From assembly GCF_001485415.1 (NCBI RefSeq), contig NZ_BCMQ01000009.1:50322-114321 (forward strand): 64,000 bases of DNA, given 5' to 3'. Position 1 is the first letter of the stretch. Each line of letters opens with the position of its first letter. The DNA comes from Myroides odoratimimus (lineage in GTDB: Bacteria; Bacteroidota; Bacteroidia; Flavobacteriales; Flavobacteriaceae). The notes below the pieces were generated by a model. It was not told where the DNA came from. It did no database searches and was given only the letters and a program-made list of their open reading frames with translations. The translations under genes were made by a program, and so were the position numbers. Shown here one piece after another: positions 53,162-62,468 of this stretch.

Positions 53162-53177
53162 TTTAGGCAAAGCTAAA
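53162..53177. promoter_or_regulatory. DtxR-type operator covering the TonB receptor promoter
   Basis: TTTAG-GCAAAG-CTAAA is a dyad similar to the DtxR/IdeR box (TTAGG...CCTAA). The leftward -7 TAGCTTTG (53168-53175) lies inside it. The divergent regulator's own -7, TAACTTTG, is at 53203-53210. Confidence 0.6.
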
Positions 53178-53232
53178 AATTAATTTGTAATTAAAAAAAC
53201 ACTAACTTTGTATTTAAACAAAAAAACAATCC

Positions 53233-53889
53233 ATGCTTACCTATTCAGAAGAGAATTATTTAAAAACTATATTCCATTTATCACTAGGGCAAACTCAAGG
53301 AATTTCGACTAATGCTATTGCTGCAAAAATCGAAACTAAAGCCTCATCTGTGACAGATATGATAAAGAAGCTAAATGATAAGGAGCTGATTAAATATCAA
53401 AAGTATCAAGGAGTTACACTTACTCCTAAGGGAGTTATGGCTGCTAAGATGATCGTGAGAAAGCACAGACTATGGGAGGTATTCTTAGTGGATAAACTTG
53501 GATTTAATTGGGATGAAGTTCACGATGTCGCAGAAGAACTAGAACATATAAAGTCAGAAAAGTTAATTAATAAACTAGATGCATTTCTAGGATTCCCAAC
53601 AGAAGATCCTCATGGAGACCCTATTCCTAATGAAAAAGGAGAAATAAAACAGATAGATAAGAAGTTATTATCTGAAGTAGAGGCTAATAAAGAAGTGGTA
53701 TGTGTAGGGGTGAAAGATTCTTCTACAGAGTTCTTACAATACTTGGATAAACAGAAAATATCGTTAGGATCAAAACTAGAGATATTAGATATAGAGCCTT
53801 TTGATCAGTCTTATACTATCAAAGTTGATAATCACACCATCACAATCACAAAAAAAATAGCAAGTAATCTGTTCGTTAAAAAACAATAG
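53233..53889 (+). CDS. DtxR-family metal-dependent repressor
   Basis: 218 aa in three domains: N-terminal winged HTH ('LTYSEENYLKTIFHL', 'VTDMIKKLNDKELIKYQKY'), a dimerisation and metal domain ('VRKHRLWEVFLVDKLGFNWDEVHDVAEELEHI', with the His, Glu and Cys/His ligands), and a C-terminal FeoA/SH3-like domain (~residues 145-218). It is an Fe2+ or Mn2+-sensing repressor (IdeR/MntR type). It is next to genes of metal uptake on both sides, so those are its likely targets. Confidence 0.9.
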   Translation: MLTYSEENYLKTIFHLSLGQTQGISTNAIAAKIETKASSVTDMIKKLNDKELIKYQKYQGVTLTPKGVMAAKMIVRKHRLWEVFLVDKLGFNWDEVHDVAEELEHIKSEKLINKLDAFLGFPTEDPHGDPIPNEKGEIKQIDKKLLSEVEANKEVVCVGVKDSSTEFLQYLDKQKISLGSKLEILDIEPFDQSYTIKVDNHTITITKKIASNLFVKKQ

Positions 53890-53895
53890 ACATAA

Positions 53896-53923
53896 AAAAA
53901 GCTTCTCTTTCGAGAAGCTTTTT
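53896..53923. terminator. Bidirectional terminator between dtxR-type gene and binding protein
   Basis: AAAAAGCTTCTC (53896-53907) pairs with GAGAAGCTTTTT (53912-53923); genes converge. Confidence 0.88.
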
Positions 53924-53929
53924 ACTTTA

Positions 53930-54865
53930 TTATTTGTACGCTTTCATTACTTCATCTAACATAATGTTTAGAGAGATATACCCTCCTCCTGCTAGATACC
54001 ATGCATTTGGATCTAGATAAACAATCTTGCCATTCTTATACGCATTAGTCTTTTGGATCAATGGGTTCTCTACTTCTTTCTTATCCGCATTTACATTTTC
54101 CATTACAGCACCTCTATCGATGATAAAGATAATATCAGGGTTGTGCTCTAGTACGAACTCACTAGATACTACATTACCGTGATCGCTTCCCCCCATTAGA
54201 CCAGCAGCTGCAGACTTCACTCCTAGATCATTAAAGATATATCCATAGCGAGAGTCCTCTCCGAAGGCACTATAACTCTTATTGTTATACAGGATTAATA
54301 ACGCTTTAGCATCGCTCTTATTAATCACTTCTTTCATCTCAGCTACTTTTGTATCAATATTTTCGATCAATTTATCTGCCTTATCTTCTACTTGAAAAAC
54401 AGAACCAATTGTTTTAAGATTGTCTTTTGTACTTGCTAAATAATTACTTCCTGAGATACCTAAAGAGATTGTAGGTGCTATTTTAGCGAACTCTGGGTAA
54501 TCTTTATCAAACCAGTTACTCATAATGATCAGGTCTGGATCTACAGAACTTACTAACTCATAGTTAGGCTGCATAAAAGATCCTACGTTCACAATACTCT
54601 CATCATCTGCATATTTAGAAAGGAAGTTAGGACTGTATACCTTAGCCATTCCCTTAAATGGAATACCTAACTCTGCCATATTCTCCATCGCTCCCACGTC
54701 GAACACAACTACATTCTCTAGTTTTTTATTAAAACTAACTGATCTACCCATGTTCTCTATCGTAATCGTCTCTTCAGAAGAAGCTTTAGTGTTTTCTTTC
54801 TTACAACCTACAAAAAGCAAGGCTGCTAGTACTGTGCTAGTAATAACCTTAGAAGTCATTCTCAT
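53930..54865 (-). CDS. Siderophore ABC transporter substrate-binding lipoprotein (FatB/YclQ type)
   Basis: 311 aa from ATG 54865 (a longer 332-residue reading is unlikely). Lipobox 'LAALLFVGCKKE'. Two-lobed type III binding protein: 'NVVVFDVGAMENMAELG', 'VDPDLIIMSNW' and the C-terminal 'IVYLDPNAWYLAGGGY', which is characteristic of the FatB/YclQ branch that binds catecholate or petrobactin-type siderophores. No permease or ATPase genes are adjacent, so it works with a transporter encoded elsewhere. Convergent with the DtxR-type gene. Confidence 0.85.
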   Translation of the reverse strand: MRMTSKVITSTVLAALLFVGCKKENTKASSEETITIENMGRSVSFNKKLENVVVFDVGAMENMAELGIPFKGMAKVYSPNFLSKYADDESIVNVGSFMQPNYELVSSVDPDLIIMSNWFDKDYPEFAKIAPTISLGISGSNYLASTKDNLKTIGSVFQVEDKADKLIENIDTKVAEMKEVINKSDAKALLILYNNKSYSAFGEDSRYGYIFNDLGVKSAAAGLMGGSDHGNVVSSEFVLEHNPDIIFIIDRGAVMENVNADKKEVENPLIQKTNAYKNGKIVYLDPNAWYLAGGGYISLNIMLDEVMKAYK

Positions 54866-54895
54866 TATATCTTTATTTAAATTAATTATAAATAA

Positions 54896-54928
54896 CAAAT
54901 ATAGGGTTACTTGAGAAGAACTCCTCAA
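54896..54928 (-). promoter_or_regulatory. Promoter and imperfect dyad of the siderophore-binding protein
   Basis: On the minus strand -7 TATATTTG (54896-54903). TTGAGAAG-AA-CTCCTCAA (54911-54928) is an 8+2+8 dyad with one mismatch just upstream; its outer CAA (54926-54928) would be the TTG at a spacing of 22, longer than usual. The dyad does not resemble the DtxR-type site at 53162. Confidence 0.45.
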
Positions 54929-54997
54929 ATTATTGTAACTTTTATTGCTGAAAATATCTTTTAGGACAAAAGACCTTCTATTCTATTTTGGATTTAA

Positions 54998-55005
54998 TAA
55001 TTTTG
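54998..55005 (+). promoter_or_regulatory. Probable -7 element of the ene-reductase gene
   Basis: TAATTTTG, 24 bases before the chosen start; no TTG at the usual distance upstream. Confidence 0.4.
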
Positions 55006-55028
55006 CACCACCAAACAACACACAAATT

Positions 55029-56099
55029 ATGAAAACTCTATTTTCTCCTTTAAAACTAAGGGACAACACTTTACACAACAAAATCATTGTTTCACCTATG
55101 TGTCAGTATTCTGCAAAAGATGGTTTTGCGAGTGATTGGCACCTTGTACACTATGGTCAATTTGCGATAGGAAAAGCTGCTGCCATTGTACAAGAAGCGA
55201 CTGCTGTGACTCCTGAAGGTAGAATAACCTATGCTGATTTAGGAATATGGTCTGATGAACATATAGTGAAACTAAAGCAGATAACGGAGTTTATAAAAAG
55301 TCAAGCTACTGTACCTGGTATACAGTTAGCCCATGCAGGAAGAAAGGCAAGCTGTGACAAGCCTTGGATAAATAGAGCACAGATAGCTCCCAATAATGAG
55401 AACGGGTGGCAAACTATAGCTCCATCAGCTATTGCCTTCAACGAAGCAGAAAACCTTCCGATAGCAATGGATACTGCAGAGATAAAGAGAATAATAGATG
55501 CTTTTAGACAAGGGGCTGAACGCGCTGTAAAAGCAGGCTATGAAATCATAGAGCTACACGGTGCTCATGGTTACTTACTACATCAGTTCTTATCTCCCTT
55601 AACCAATCTGCGTACAGATGAGTATGGAGGAACTTTTGAGAATAGAATCAGATTAGTCTTAGAAGTCATAGAGGCTGTTAAATCTGTCTTGACTACACAA
55701 AGTCTGTGGTTAAGAATATCAGCCACTGACTGGGCTGATGGAGGTTGGACTCTAGAAGAAAGTATAGAACTCGCTAAAATAGTATATGATAAAGGGGTAG
55801 AACTTATAGATGTGAGTACAGGAGGGCTAGTAAGACATCAACAAATAAAAGTTGAGGTTAATTATCAGGTTCCTTTTGCTGAAGCTATAAAACAACAGTC
55901 CAATATATTAGTAGGAACAGTAGGTCTAATCAAAACAGGACAACAGGCAGAAGATATCCTGAAGGCCAATCAAGCTGACTGTATCTTACTCGGTAGAGAA
56001 TTTCTAAGAGATCCTCACTTCGTCATGAGAGCGGCTAATGAACTAGGTGTAAGTCTAGCATGGGCAAATCAATACGAAAGAGGAAAAGAAACATTATAA
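55029..56099 (+). CDS. NADH:flavin oxidoreductase/ene-reductase (YqjM-like OYE)
   Basis: 356 aa from ATG 55029 ('MKTLFSPLKLRDNTLHNK'); the earlier ATG at 54945 adds 28 residues over the promoter. FMN-binding TIM barrel of the Old Yellow Enzyme family: 'VSPMCQYSAKDG' (Cys and Tyr of the YqjM group), 'PGIQLAHAGRKAS' (catalytic His pair region), 'ELHGAHGYLLHQFLSPLTN' and 'ILLGREFLRDPHF'. It reduces activated double bonds with NADPH. The MFS gene follows 32 bases downstream. Confidence 0.93.
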   Translation: MKTLFSPLKLRDNTLHNKIIVSPMCQYSAKDGFASDWHLVHYGQFAIGKAAAIVQEATAVTPEGRITYADLGIWSDEHIVKLKQITEFIKSQATVPGIQLAHAGRKASCDKPWINRAQIAPNNENGWQTIAPSAIAFNEAENLPIAMDTAEIKRIIDAFRQGAERAVKAGYEIIELHGAHGYLLHQFLSPLTNLRTDEYGGTFENRIRLVLEVIEAVKSVLTTQSLWLRISATDWADGGWTLEESIELAKIVYDKGVELIDVSTGGLVRHQQIKVEVNYQVPFAEAIKQQSNILVGTVGLIKTGQQAEDILKANQADCILLGREFLRDPHFVMRAANELGVSLAWANQYERGKETL

Positions 56100-56131
56100 T
56101 AGTACATAAAATCAAACTCAGTAAAACAACA

Positions 56132-57280
56132 ATGAACAAAAGTTTAATAGCATTAGCTGTAGGTGGGCTAGCCATCGGAATGACAGAATTCTCAATGATG
56201 GGACTACTACCTGACATCGCTAAAGACTTACAAATAAGCATACCTAAAGCGGGTAACTTCATCTCTACTTATGCATTAGGGGTAGTAGTAGGGGCTCCAT
56301 TATTGGTCATGTCTTCTAATAAATATGCTCCTCATAAAGTATTGATAGCATTAATGGTGATGTTCTCATTCTTTCACTTACTATTCGTATTGTCTCCAAG
56401 TTATACAACATTAATTATTTCTCGTTTTATGTCAGGACTTCCTCATGGAGCATTCTTTGGGGTAGGGTCTGTGGTAGCAACACGATTAGCTCAAAAAGGA
56501 AAAGAGGCTCAAGCAGTAGCCATCATGTTCGCAGGGCTTACTACCGCTAATCTAGTAGGAGTGCCATTGAGTACCTACATCGGACAAGAGTATTCATGGA
56601 GAACAGCCTATATGTTAATCGCTTCTTTAGGAATCGTATCTGCTATCACTATCGCATTTTGGATACCTAAGTTAGAAGCAGACAAAGAGACAAATCTAAA
56701 GAAACAAACCGCTTTCTTTAAAACACCTATTGCATGGGTATTGGTAGCCTTAATCTCTATAGGTACAGGAGGACTATTTGCTTGGATCAGTTATATCGCA
56801 CCGATGATGACTAATATCGCTTTAATATCAGAAGCAAAAATACCTTTAGTCATGACCCTAGTAGGGTTAGGTATGTTCTTAGGAAACTTCGTAGGAGGAA
56901 AATTAGCCGATACCTTCCCGCCTGCTAAAGCCGTTATTTTCTCTTTCTGTGCAATGGCAACTTGTTTAATTATTGTATATTACACAGTACATATTCAATG
57001 GATGGCTTATGCGATGTCTCTTATCACTGGATTAGTTGCTTTCACAATCGGTTCTCCTTTACAGATGTTATTAATCAACAATGCGAAAGGTTCTGAAATG
57101 TTAGCTGCTTCAGCTGGACAAGCATCCTTCAATATTGGTAATGCATTAGGAGCCTCATTAGGAGGACTACCTATCACCATGGGGTTAGGATACAACTCTC
57201 CTGAATGGGTAGGGGCAGGATTAGCACTATGTGGGGCGATATTGGCTTATGTATTTATCAAAATAAAAAAAGGGAAATAG
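56132..57280 (+). CDS. MFS exporter, DHA1 AraJ/SotB type
   Basis: 382 aa from ATG 56132 ('MNKSLIALAVGGLAIGMTEFS'); upstream ATG 56060 overlaps the previous gene and is rejected. Twelve hydrophobic segments. 'GLPDIAKDL'-type start of the AraJ/PbuE group ('EFSMMGLLPDIAKDLQIS'), motif A region 'SSNKYAPHKVL', motif C-like 'RLAQKGKEAQAVAIMFAGL'. Probably exports a small metabolite or drug. Likely co-transcribed with the ene-reductase, so the two may handle a common toxic compound. Confidence 0.85.
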   Translation: MNKSLIALAVGGLAIGMTEFSMMGLLPDIAKDLQISIPKAGNFISTYALGVVVGAPLLVMSSNKYAPHKVLIALMVMFSFFHLLFVLSPSYTTLIISRFMSGLPHGAFFGVGSVVATRLAQKGKEAQAVAIMFAGLTTANLVGVPLSTYIGQEYSWRTAYMLIASLGIVSAITIAFWIPKLEADKETNLKKQTAFFKTPIAWVLVALISIGTGGLFAWISYIAPMMTNIALISEAKIPLVMTLVGLGMFLGNFVGGKLADTFPPAKAVIFSFCAMATCLIIVYYTVHIQWMAYAMSLITGLVAFTIGSPLQMLLINNAKGSEMLAASAGQASFNIGNALGASLGGLPITMGLGYNSPEWVGAGLALCGAILAYVFIKIKKGK

Positions 57281-57352
57281 CTTAAAAATAGATATTTATA
57301 AAATCTAAGACATATTGTTTTGGCTTTTATTCTATCATTCATAATAAGTTTA

Positions 57353-57360
57353 TAAATTTG
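57353..57360 (+). promoter_or_regulatory. Probable -7 element of aspS
   Basis: TAAATTTG, 19 bases before the aspS start; no clear TTG at the usual upstream distance. Confidence 0.45.
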
Positions 57361-57379
57361 TAGGAAATAATTTTTAGCA

Positions 57380-59137
57380 ATGTACAGAACGCATAATTGC
57401 GGAGCCTTAAGAGCTTCGGATATAAATACAGAAGTTACCCTATCAGGATGGGTAAGCAAGCATCGCGATAAAGGTTTTATGATTTGGGTTGATTTACGTG
57501 ACCGTTACGGGATTACACAATTAATCTTTGATGCAGAGAGAACTGATAAAGCAGTATTCGAAGCAGCTAAAAACCTAGGACGAGAGTTTGTAATTCAAGT
57601 AAAAGGACAAGTAATCGAACGCGCTTCTAAAAACCCAAATATCCTTACTGGAGATATTGAGATTTTAGTAGATACGCTAACAGTATTAAACGAATCTGCT
57701 GTTCCTCCATTTACTATCGAAGATGATACTGATGGTGGAGAAGATATCCGTATGAAATACCGTTACTTAGATATCCGTAGAAATCCAGTGAAGAACAATT
57801 TATTGTTTAGACACAAGGTAGCTCAAGAGGTAAGAAATTATCTTTCTGCTCAAGATTTCTGTGAGGTAGAAACTCCTTACTTAATTAGCTCTACTCCTGA
57901 AGGAGCACGTGACTTCGTAGTGCCTTCTCGTATGAATGCTGGAGAATTCTACGCTTTACCACAATCACCACAAACATTCAAACAGCTGTTAATGGTAGGT
58001 GGTATGGATAGATACTTCCAAATAGTAAAGTGTTTCCGTGACGAGGATTTACGTGCTGATAGACAGCCTGAGTTTACTCAGATAGACTGTGAAATGGCAT
58101 TCGTAAACCAAGAAGATGTTATGGATACATTCGAAGGAATGACTAGACATTTATTAAAATCAGTTCATGGAATTGAAGTTGATAAGTTCCCTCGTATGAC
58201 TTTCGAAGAAGCAATGCGCAAATATGGTAATGACAAACCAGATATCCGTTTTGGGATGGAGTTCGGTGAGTTAAATGCTGTAGCTCAACATAAAGAATTC
58301 GGTGTATTTAATAGTGCAGAGTTAGTAGTAGGTATCGCTGTACCTGGTGCTGCTTCATACACTCGTAAAGAGATAGATGCTCTTATTGATTGGGTAAAAC
58401 GCCCACAAGTAGGTGCTTCTGGTATGGTGTACTGTAAATGTGAAGCTGATGGATCATATAAATCTTCTGTAGATAAATTCTATGATCAAGAAGATCTTAA
58501 GCAATGGGCTGAGGTGACAGGTGCTAAAGCTGGTGACTTAATCTTAGTACTTTCAGGTCCTGCGAATAAAACAAGAGCTCAATTAAGTGCTCTACGTATG
58601 GAATTAGGTAATCGTATGGGATTAAGAAAGTCTGATGAGTTCGCACCATTATGGGTTATCGACTTCCCTCTATTCGAATATGATGAAGAAGCTGGACGTT
58701 ACTTCGCTATGCACCACCCATTTACTTCACCTAAAGTAGAAGATATTCCATTATTAGATACTGACCCAGGTAAAGTACGTGCTAATGCTTATGATATGGT
58801 ATTAAACGGTAACGAAATCGGAGGAGGTTCTATTCGTATTCACGATAAGGCTACTCAAGAGTTAATGTTTAAACACCTTGGATTTAGCAAAGAAGAAGCT
58901 GAAAAACAATTTGGTTTCTTAATGAATGCATTCCAATATGGAGCACCACCTCATGGAGGTTTAGCTTTTGGTTTAGATAGATTAGTAGCTATCTTAGGGG
59001 GTCAAGAGACGATTAGAGACTTCATCGCATTCCCTAAAAACAACTCTGGTAGAGATGTAATGATTGACGCTCCGTCAACTATCACTCCAGAACAATTAGA
59101 AGAATTACATATCAACGTGGTAAAACCACAGGTATAA
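57380..59137 (+). CDS. aspS: Aspartate--tRNA ligase
   Basis: 585 aa, bacterial-type length. N-terminal OB-fold anticodon domain ('[26 protein letters not shown]'), class II core with motif 2 '[18 protein letters not shown]', a bacterial insertion (GAD) domain, and motif 3 '[15 protein letters not shown]'. Charges tRNA-Asp. Single gene, with a terminator. Confidence 0.97.
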   Translation: MYRTHNCGALRASDINTEVTLSGWVSKHRDKGFMIWVDLRDRYGITQLIFDAERTDKAVFEAAKNLGREFVIQVKGQVIERASKNPNILTGDIEILVDTLTVLNESAVPPFTIEDDTDGGEDIRMKYRYLDIRRNPVKNNLLFRHKVAQEVRNYLSAQDFCEVETPYLISSTPEGARDFVVPSRMNAGEFYALPQSPQTFKQLLMVGGMDRYFQIVKCFRDEDLRADRQPEFTQIDCEMAFVNQEDVMDTFEGMTRHLLKSVHGIEVDKFPRMTFEEAMRKYGNDKPDIRFGMEFGELNAVAQHKEFGVFNSAELVVGIAVPGAASYTRKEIDALIDWVKRPQVGASGMVYCKCEADGSYKSSVDKFYDQEDLKQWAEVTGAKAGDLILVLSGPANKTRAQLSALRMELGNRMGLRKSDEFAPLWVIDFPLFEYDEEAGRYFAMHHPFTSPKVEDIPLLDTDPGKVRANAYDMVLNGNEIGGGSIRIHDKATQELMFKHLGFSKEEAEKQFGFLMNAFQYGAPPHGGLAFGLDRLVAILGGQETIRDFIAFPKNNSGRDVMIDAPSTITPEQLEELHINVVKPQV

Positions 59138-59141
59138 TGAT

Positions 59142-59177
59142 AAAAAAAGGAGTTACTCAATGAGTAACTCCTTTTTT
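59142..59177. terminator. Bidirectional terminator between aspS and pth
   Basis: AAAAAGGAGTTACTC pairs with GAGTAACTCCTTTTT across AAT; convergent genes. Confidence 0.9.
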
Positions 59178-59198
59178 ACTTTATAAGCTCTACTTAAT

Positions 59199-59765
59199 CT
59201 ACTTTCCGTTATAAGTATTCATAGCATTATTCAATCCTCCCAAAGCAAACTCTTGTACGGCTTTAGAAGCCATTTTAAGACGCTCTGGCAACTGTTCTTT
59301 CTCTTTCTCATCCCATACCCCTAAAACATAATCAACTTGCTGTCCTTTCTTAAATTCATCGCTGATACCAAATCTAAAACGAGGATATGCAGCAGAGTTT
59401 AAAGTACCTTGAATACTTTTTAATCCATTGTGTCCGCCATCAGATCCTTTTGGTTTGATTCTTATTGTTCCAAAAGCAAGATTTAAATCATCTGTAATCA
59501 CTAAAATATTCTCTACTGGTATCTTTTCTTTCTCCATCCAATACTGAACTGCCTTACCACTTAAATTCATATATGTATTAGGCTTTAATAATAAAAGTGT
59601 TCTTCCTTTTATCTTTACTTCAGCTAAGCTTCCTAATTTCACAGTTTGCCAATCACCTCCAAGCTCATTAGCTATTTCGTCTACAACTTTAAAACCGATA
59701 TTATGACGTGTGTTGATATACTCAGCACCAATATTCCCAAGTCCTATAATTAAAAATTTCTTCAT
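59199..59765 (-). CDS. pth: Peptidyl-tRNA hydrolase
   Basis: 188 aa from ATG 59765 ('MKKFLIIGLGNIGAEYINTRHNIGF', the catalytic His in that stretch); an upstream ATG at 59807 is unlikely. Also 'LLLKPNTYMNLSG', 'ILVITDDLNLAFG' (catalytic Asp) and 'GSDGGHNGLKSI'. It releases tRNA from stalled peptidyl-tRNA. Located downstream of rplY on the same strand, with a terminator between, the common rplY-pth neighbourhood. Confidence 0.95.
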   Translation of the reverse strand: MKKFLIIGLGNIGAEYINTRHNIGFKVVDEIANELGGDWQTVKLGSLAEVKIKGRTLLLLKPNTYMNLSGKAVQYWMEKEKIPVENILVITDDLNLAFGTIRIKPKGSDGGHNGLKSIQGTLNSAAYPRFRFGISDEFKKGQQVDYVLGVWDEKEKEQLPERLKMASKAVQEFALGGLNNAMNTYNGK

Positions 59766-59839
59766 CCTTCTATTAATGACATAATTAATTGCGTTACAAA
59801 AGTACATTAAAGCAAAGAAGTAACCTTATTTTAAGGCAC

Positions 59840-59870
59840 AAAAAAAGCACCTGTGTAAACACAGGTGCTT
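59840..59870 (-). terminator. Terminator of the prs-rplY operon
   Basis: AAGCACCTGTGT (59845-59856) pairs with ACACAGGTGCTT (59859-59870), T-run on the minus strand. Confidence 0.9.
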
Positions 59871-59894
59871 CTAATAAATATCTTCTCAAAAGAA

Positions 59895-60503
59895 TTATTT
59901 TTTCTTTGGAGTAGCTTTTGCTGCTTTTGCTGCTTCTTGAGCTGCTTTCATAGCTGCACGAGAAATTCTTACTTGACAGATTACAGTGTTATCAGTGTGT
60001 AACAATTTGTAATTGTTAACAGGTACATCAGTAACATATAATTTGTTCCCCATTTCTAAGTTAGAAATGTTTACTTCTACGAAGTCAGGTAAGTTAGCTG
60101 GTAAAGCCTTAACTTTTAATTTACGTAAGTTTAGGTTTAATACCCCTCCAGCCATTACTCCTTTAGAGTTTCCAGTGATTTTAACTGGTACGTCTAATGT
60201 AATTTCTTTATCGTCATGTAATTGATAGAAATCGATGTGTAAGATTTTATCGCTTACTGGGTGGAATTGGATATCTTGTAAGATAGCGTTGAATTTTTTT
60301 CCACCTTCCAACTCAATTACCACTGTGTGTACGTTTGGAGTGTAAACTAAATTTTTGAATGCTTTTTCTTCAGCAGAAAAATGCACAGCTGCTTCAGTTC
60401 CTCCGTATAACACGCAAGGTACCATTCCAGCATTACGTAAGGCTTTAGTTGATACTTTACCTACGCTTTCTCTTTCAGATCCTTTAATCGTAATTGATTT
60501 CAT
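59895..60503 (-). CDS. rplY: 50S ribosomal protein L25, CTC-type
   Basis: 202 aa, the long form: L25 domain with the N-terminal '[28 protein letters not shown]' and a C-terminal TL5-like beta domain ('[13 protein letters not shown]', '[12 protein letters not shown]'). It binds 5S rRNA and a 5S gene sits at the right edge of this window. Ends in a Lys/Ala-rich tail. It follows prs by 28 bases on the same strand. Confidence 0.95.
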   Translation of the reverse strand: MKSITIKGSERESVGKVSTKALRNAGMVPCVLYGGTEAAVHFSAEEKAFKNLVYTPNVHTVVIELEGGKKFNAILQDIQFHPVSDKILHIDFYQLHDDKEITLDVPVKITGNSKGVMAGGVLNLNLRKLKVKALPANLPDFVEVNISNLEMGNKLYVTDVPVNNYKLLHTDNTVICQVRISRAAMKAAQEAAKAAKATPKKK

Positions 60504-60531
60504 TTAAATATATTTAAAAAATTAATAAATT

Positions 60532-61473
60532 CTAAACTACAAAAGTCTTACTAATAGACTCGTTAGCATGTACATTGTGCATTACTTCTGCAAATAATGG
60601 AGCACAACTTAATACTCTTATTTTATCACAAGGCTTCTTCAGTGGAATTGAATCTGTAACGATTAATTCTTGAATAGCTGATTGTTCTATTTTCTCATAA
60701 GCACTTCCTGATAAAATAGCATGTGTGCATATAGCTCTAACACTTAATGCTCCACGCTCCATCATCATATCAGCTGCTTTAGCTAAAGTACCTCCTGTAT
60801 CAATCATATCGTCAACTAAGATTACGTTACGTCCTGTAACATCTCCTATTAACTCCATTTTATCTATAACATTAGCTTGCTTACGTTGTTTATAACAAAT
60901 TACTACATCTGATTCTAAGAACTTAGAATAAGCATATGCTCTCTTAGATCCTCCCATATCAGGAGACGCAATTGTTAAATTATCAAGTTTCAAACTTTTT
61001 ACATACGGTAAAAAGATTGTAGATGCATATAAATGATCCACTGGTTTTTCAAAGAATCCTTGGATTTGATCAGCATGTAAATCCATTGTCATGATACGTG
61101 TTGCCCCTGCTGATTCAAGCAATTTAGCAACTAATTTCGCTCCAATCGGAACCCTTGGTTTGTCCTTTCTATCCTGTCTAGCCCATCCAAAATAAGGAAT
61201 TACAGCTGTAATATGTCTTGCTGATGCACGTTTAGCAGCATCACACATTAGTAACAATTCCATCAGGTTATCTGATGACGGGAATGTAGAACATACTAAG
61301 AAAACTCTTCGTCCTCTAATTGATTCTTCAAAAGAAGGTTGAAACTCCCCATCACTGTAATGTGATAGAGTTACTTTTCCTAATTCTACTCCGTATGCTT
61401 TTGCAATTTTCTCAGCAAGCTCAACGCTCTGAGCACATGCAAAAATCTTAGCGTCTGGTTCGAAATATGACAT
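60532..61473 (-). CDS. prs: Ribose-phosphate pyrophosphokinase
   Basis: 313 aa. Makes PRPP from ribose 5-phosphate and ATP. 'GKVTLSHYSDGEFQP' near the N-terminus, 'YFGWARQDRKDKPRVPIG' (flexible loop), 'TMDLHADQIQGFF' (metal His/Asp), and 'VILVDDMIDTGGTLAKAA' (PRPP loop). First gene of the prs-rplY unit. A -7 element TAAATTTG is at 61530-61537 on the minus strand, 57 bases upstream. Confidence 0.96.
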   Translation of the reverse strand: MSYFEPDAKIFACAQSVELAEKIAKAYGVELGKVTLSHYSDGEFQPSFEESIRGRRVFLVCSTFPSSDNLMELLLMCDAAKRASARHITAVIPYFGWARQDRKDKPRVPIGAKLVAKLLESAGATRIMTMDLHADQIQGFFEKPVDHLYASTIFLPYVKSLKLDNLTIASPDMGGSKRAYAYSKFLESDVVICYKQRKQANVIDKMELIGDVTGRNVILVDDMIDTGGTLAKAADMMMERGALSVRAICTHAILSGSAYEKIEQSAIQELIVTDSIPLKKPCDKIRVLSCAPLFAEVMHNVHANESISKTFVV

Positions 61474-61529
61474 TATATAATTAGTTGTTATGTTGCGAGT
61501 TAGAGCTTAACTGTTTTTATTAAGCGGTG

Positions 61530-61537
61530 CAAATTTA
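61530..61537 (-). promoter_or_regulatory. Probable -7 element of prs
   Basis: TAAATTTG on the minus strand; no TTG is found at the expected distance, so weak. Confidence 0.4.
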
Positions 61538-61579
61538 TAAAATATAAATTGAGAAAACGATTTTTTTTATATTTTTTCT

Positions 61580-61608
61580 TTGTACCTAATTTTTTTTATC
61601 TACATTTG
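61580..61608 (+). promoter_or_regulatory. Bacteroidota-type promoter of tRNA-Leu
   Basis: TTG (61580-61582), 18 bases, TACATTTG (61601-61608), 24 bases before the tRNA. Confidence 0.75.
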
Positions 61609-61631
61609 CACTCACAAACAATAAGTCATCA

Positions 61632-61711
61632 GCCCGGATGGCGGAATTGGTAGACGCGCACGACTCAAACTCGTGTTCTTCGGAGTGTGGGTTCGATTCC
61701 CACTCCGGGCA
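61632..61711 (+). tRNA. tRNA-Leu (CAA)
   Basis: The acceptor GCCCGGA pairs with TCCGGGC. D arm GCG...CGC. Anticodon stem CACGA/TCGTG encloses loop CTCAAAC, so the anticodon is CAA. The variable region is 11 bases, and the T arm is GTGGG/CCCAC. CCA is not encoded. Reads Leu codon UUG. Followed by a terminator. Confidence 0.95.
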
Positions 61712-61713
61712 CA

Positions 61714-61746
61714 AAAAAAGCCTAACTCATTGAGTTAGGCTTTTTT
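61714..61746. terminator. Bidirectional terminator between tRNA-Leu and the DinB-family gene
   Basis: AAAAGCCTAACTC pairs with GAGTTAGGCTTTT; A and T runs flank it, genes converge. Confidence 0.9.
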
Positions 61747-61758
61747 AATTTATATAAT

Positions 61759-62253
61759 TTATTTAACATCATCAGCTGAAGGTCCATACATTCCTGGAAT
61801 AGCTACATCTAATAAACGCAAATAAACTGATAATTGTCCTCTATGGTGATAAATATGGTTATTTACAATAAATCGATTAGCTCCAACCTTTGGCATAGCA
61901 ACGATTATATGATCTCCTGACTTTAACTTCCATTCAGACATCCACTTTTCCTCATCAAACATATTTAAAGCTGATATAACAGCCTTTTCATACTTGTCTA
62001 AAAGAACCAACAACTCTTCTGTAGTTTGTGCTTCTAAAGGCTTGTAATCTATTTGAAAATCCAAACTATCCTTTGTTAGGATATTCTCAGTCCAAATTGT
62101 TAATTCTACAATATGCTTTGCCAAATCACCTAAGTTCATAGACTTTTCATGAGGCTTCCAGCCCCATTTATCATTAGGTACACAAGCTACTATCTTCTTT
62201 GTACTATTTAACTCATGTCCTAACTCTAACAAATAACTCTTAGTTATACTCAT
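61759..62253 (-). CDS. DinB-family (four-helix) putative metal-dependent protein
   Basis: 164 aa from ATG 62253 ('MSITKSYLLELGHELN'); an upstream ATG at 62322 is less likely. Four-helix DinB/DfsB pattern with metal ligand His: 'AKHIVELTIW' and 'NHIYHHRGQLSVYLRLL', plus an N-terminal His. Not related to DNA polymerase IV. Such proteins act as thiol-transfer or hydrolase-like enzymes of uncertain substrate. Confidence 0.82.
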   Translation of the reverse strand: MSITKSYLLELGHELNSTKKIVACVPNDKWGWKPHEKSMNLGDLAKHIVELTIWTENILTKDSLDFQIDYKPLEAQTTEELLVLLDKYEKAVISALNMFDEEKWMSEWKLKSGDHIIVAMPKVGANRFIVNNHIYHHRGQLSVYLRLLDVAIPGMYGPSADDVK

Positions 62254-62406
62254 AATTTTTATTTTAAATATACGACTATTACAAATAGATTTTACTGTAC
62301 CAACTGTTAAATATGCAATCACTTACTATTAGTCGATAATAAATCAATTTGCTATCTCGAAGCTTATTTTACAAGCTACTAGCATTAAAAACCAATAATG
62401 ATTTAT

Positions 62407-62414
62407 TAAATTTG
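62407..62414 (+). promoter_or_regulatory. Probable -7 element of the cupin-like gene
   Basis: TAAATTTG 55 bases before the start codon; no TTG at the usual distance. Confidence 0.35.
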
Positions 62415-62468
62415 AGGTTACATAAATTTAATATGATAGTACTTAAAGAAAGACTAATGTAAAATAGC

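Noticed and set aside
61759..62253. DNA polymerase IV, because of the DinB family name
   Set aside because: This is the four-helix DinB/DfsB fold with metal-binding His; the true polymerase IV is the gene at 31036-32106.
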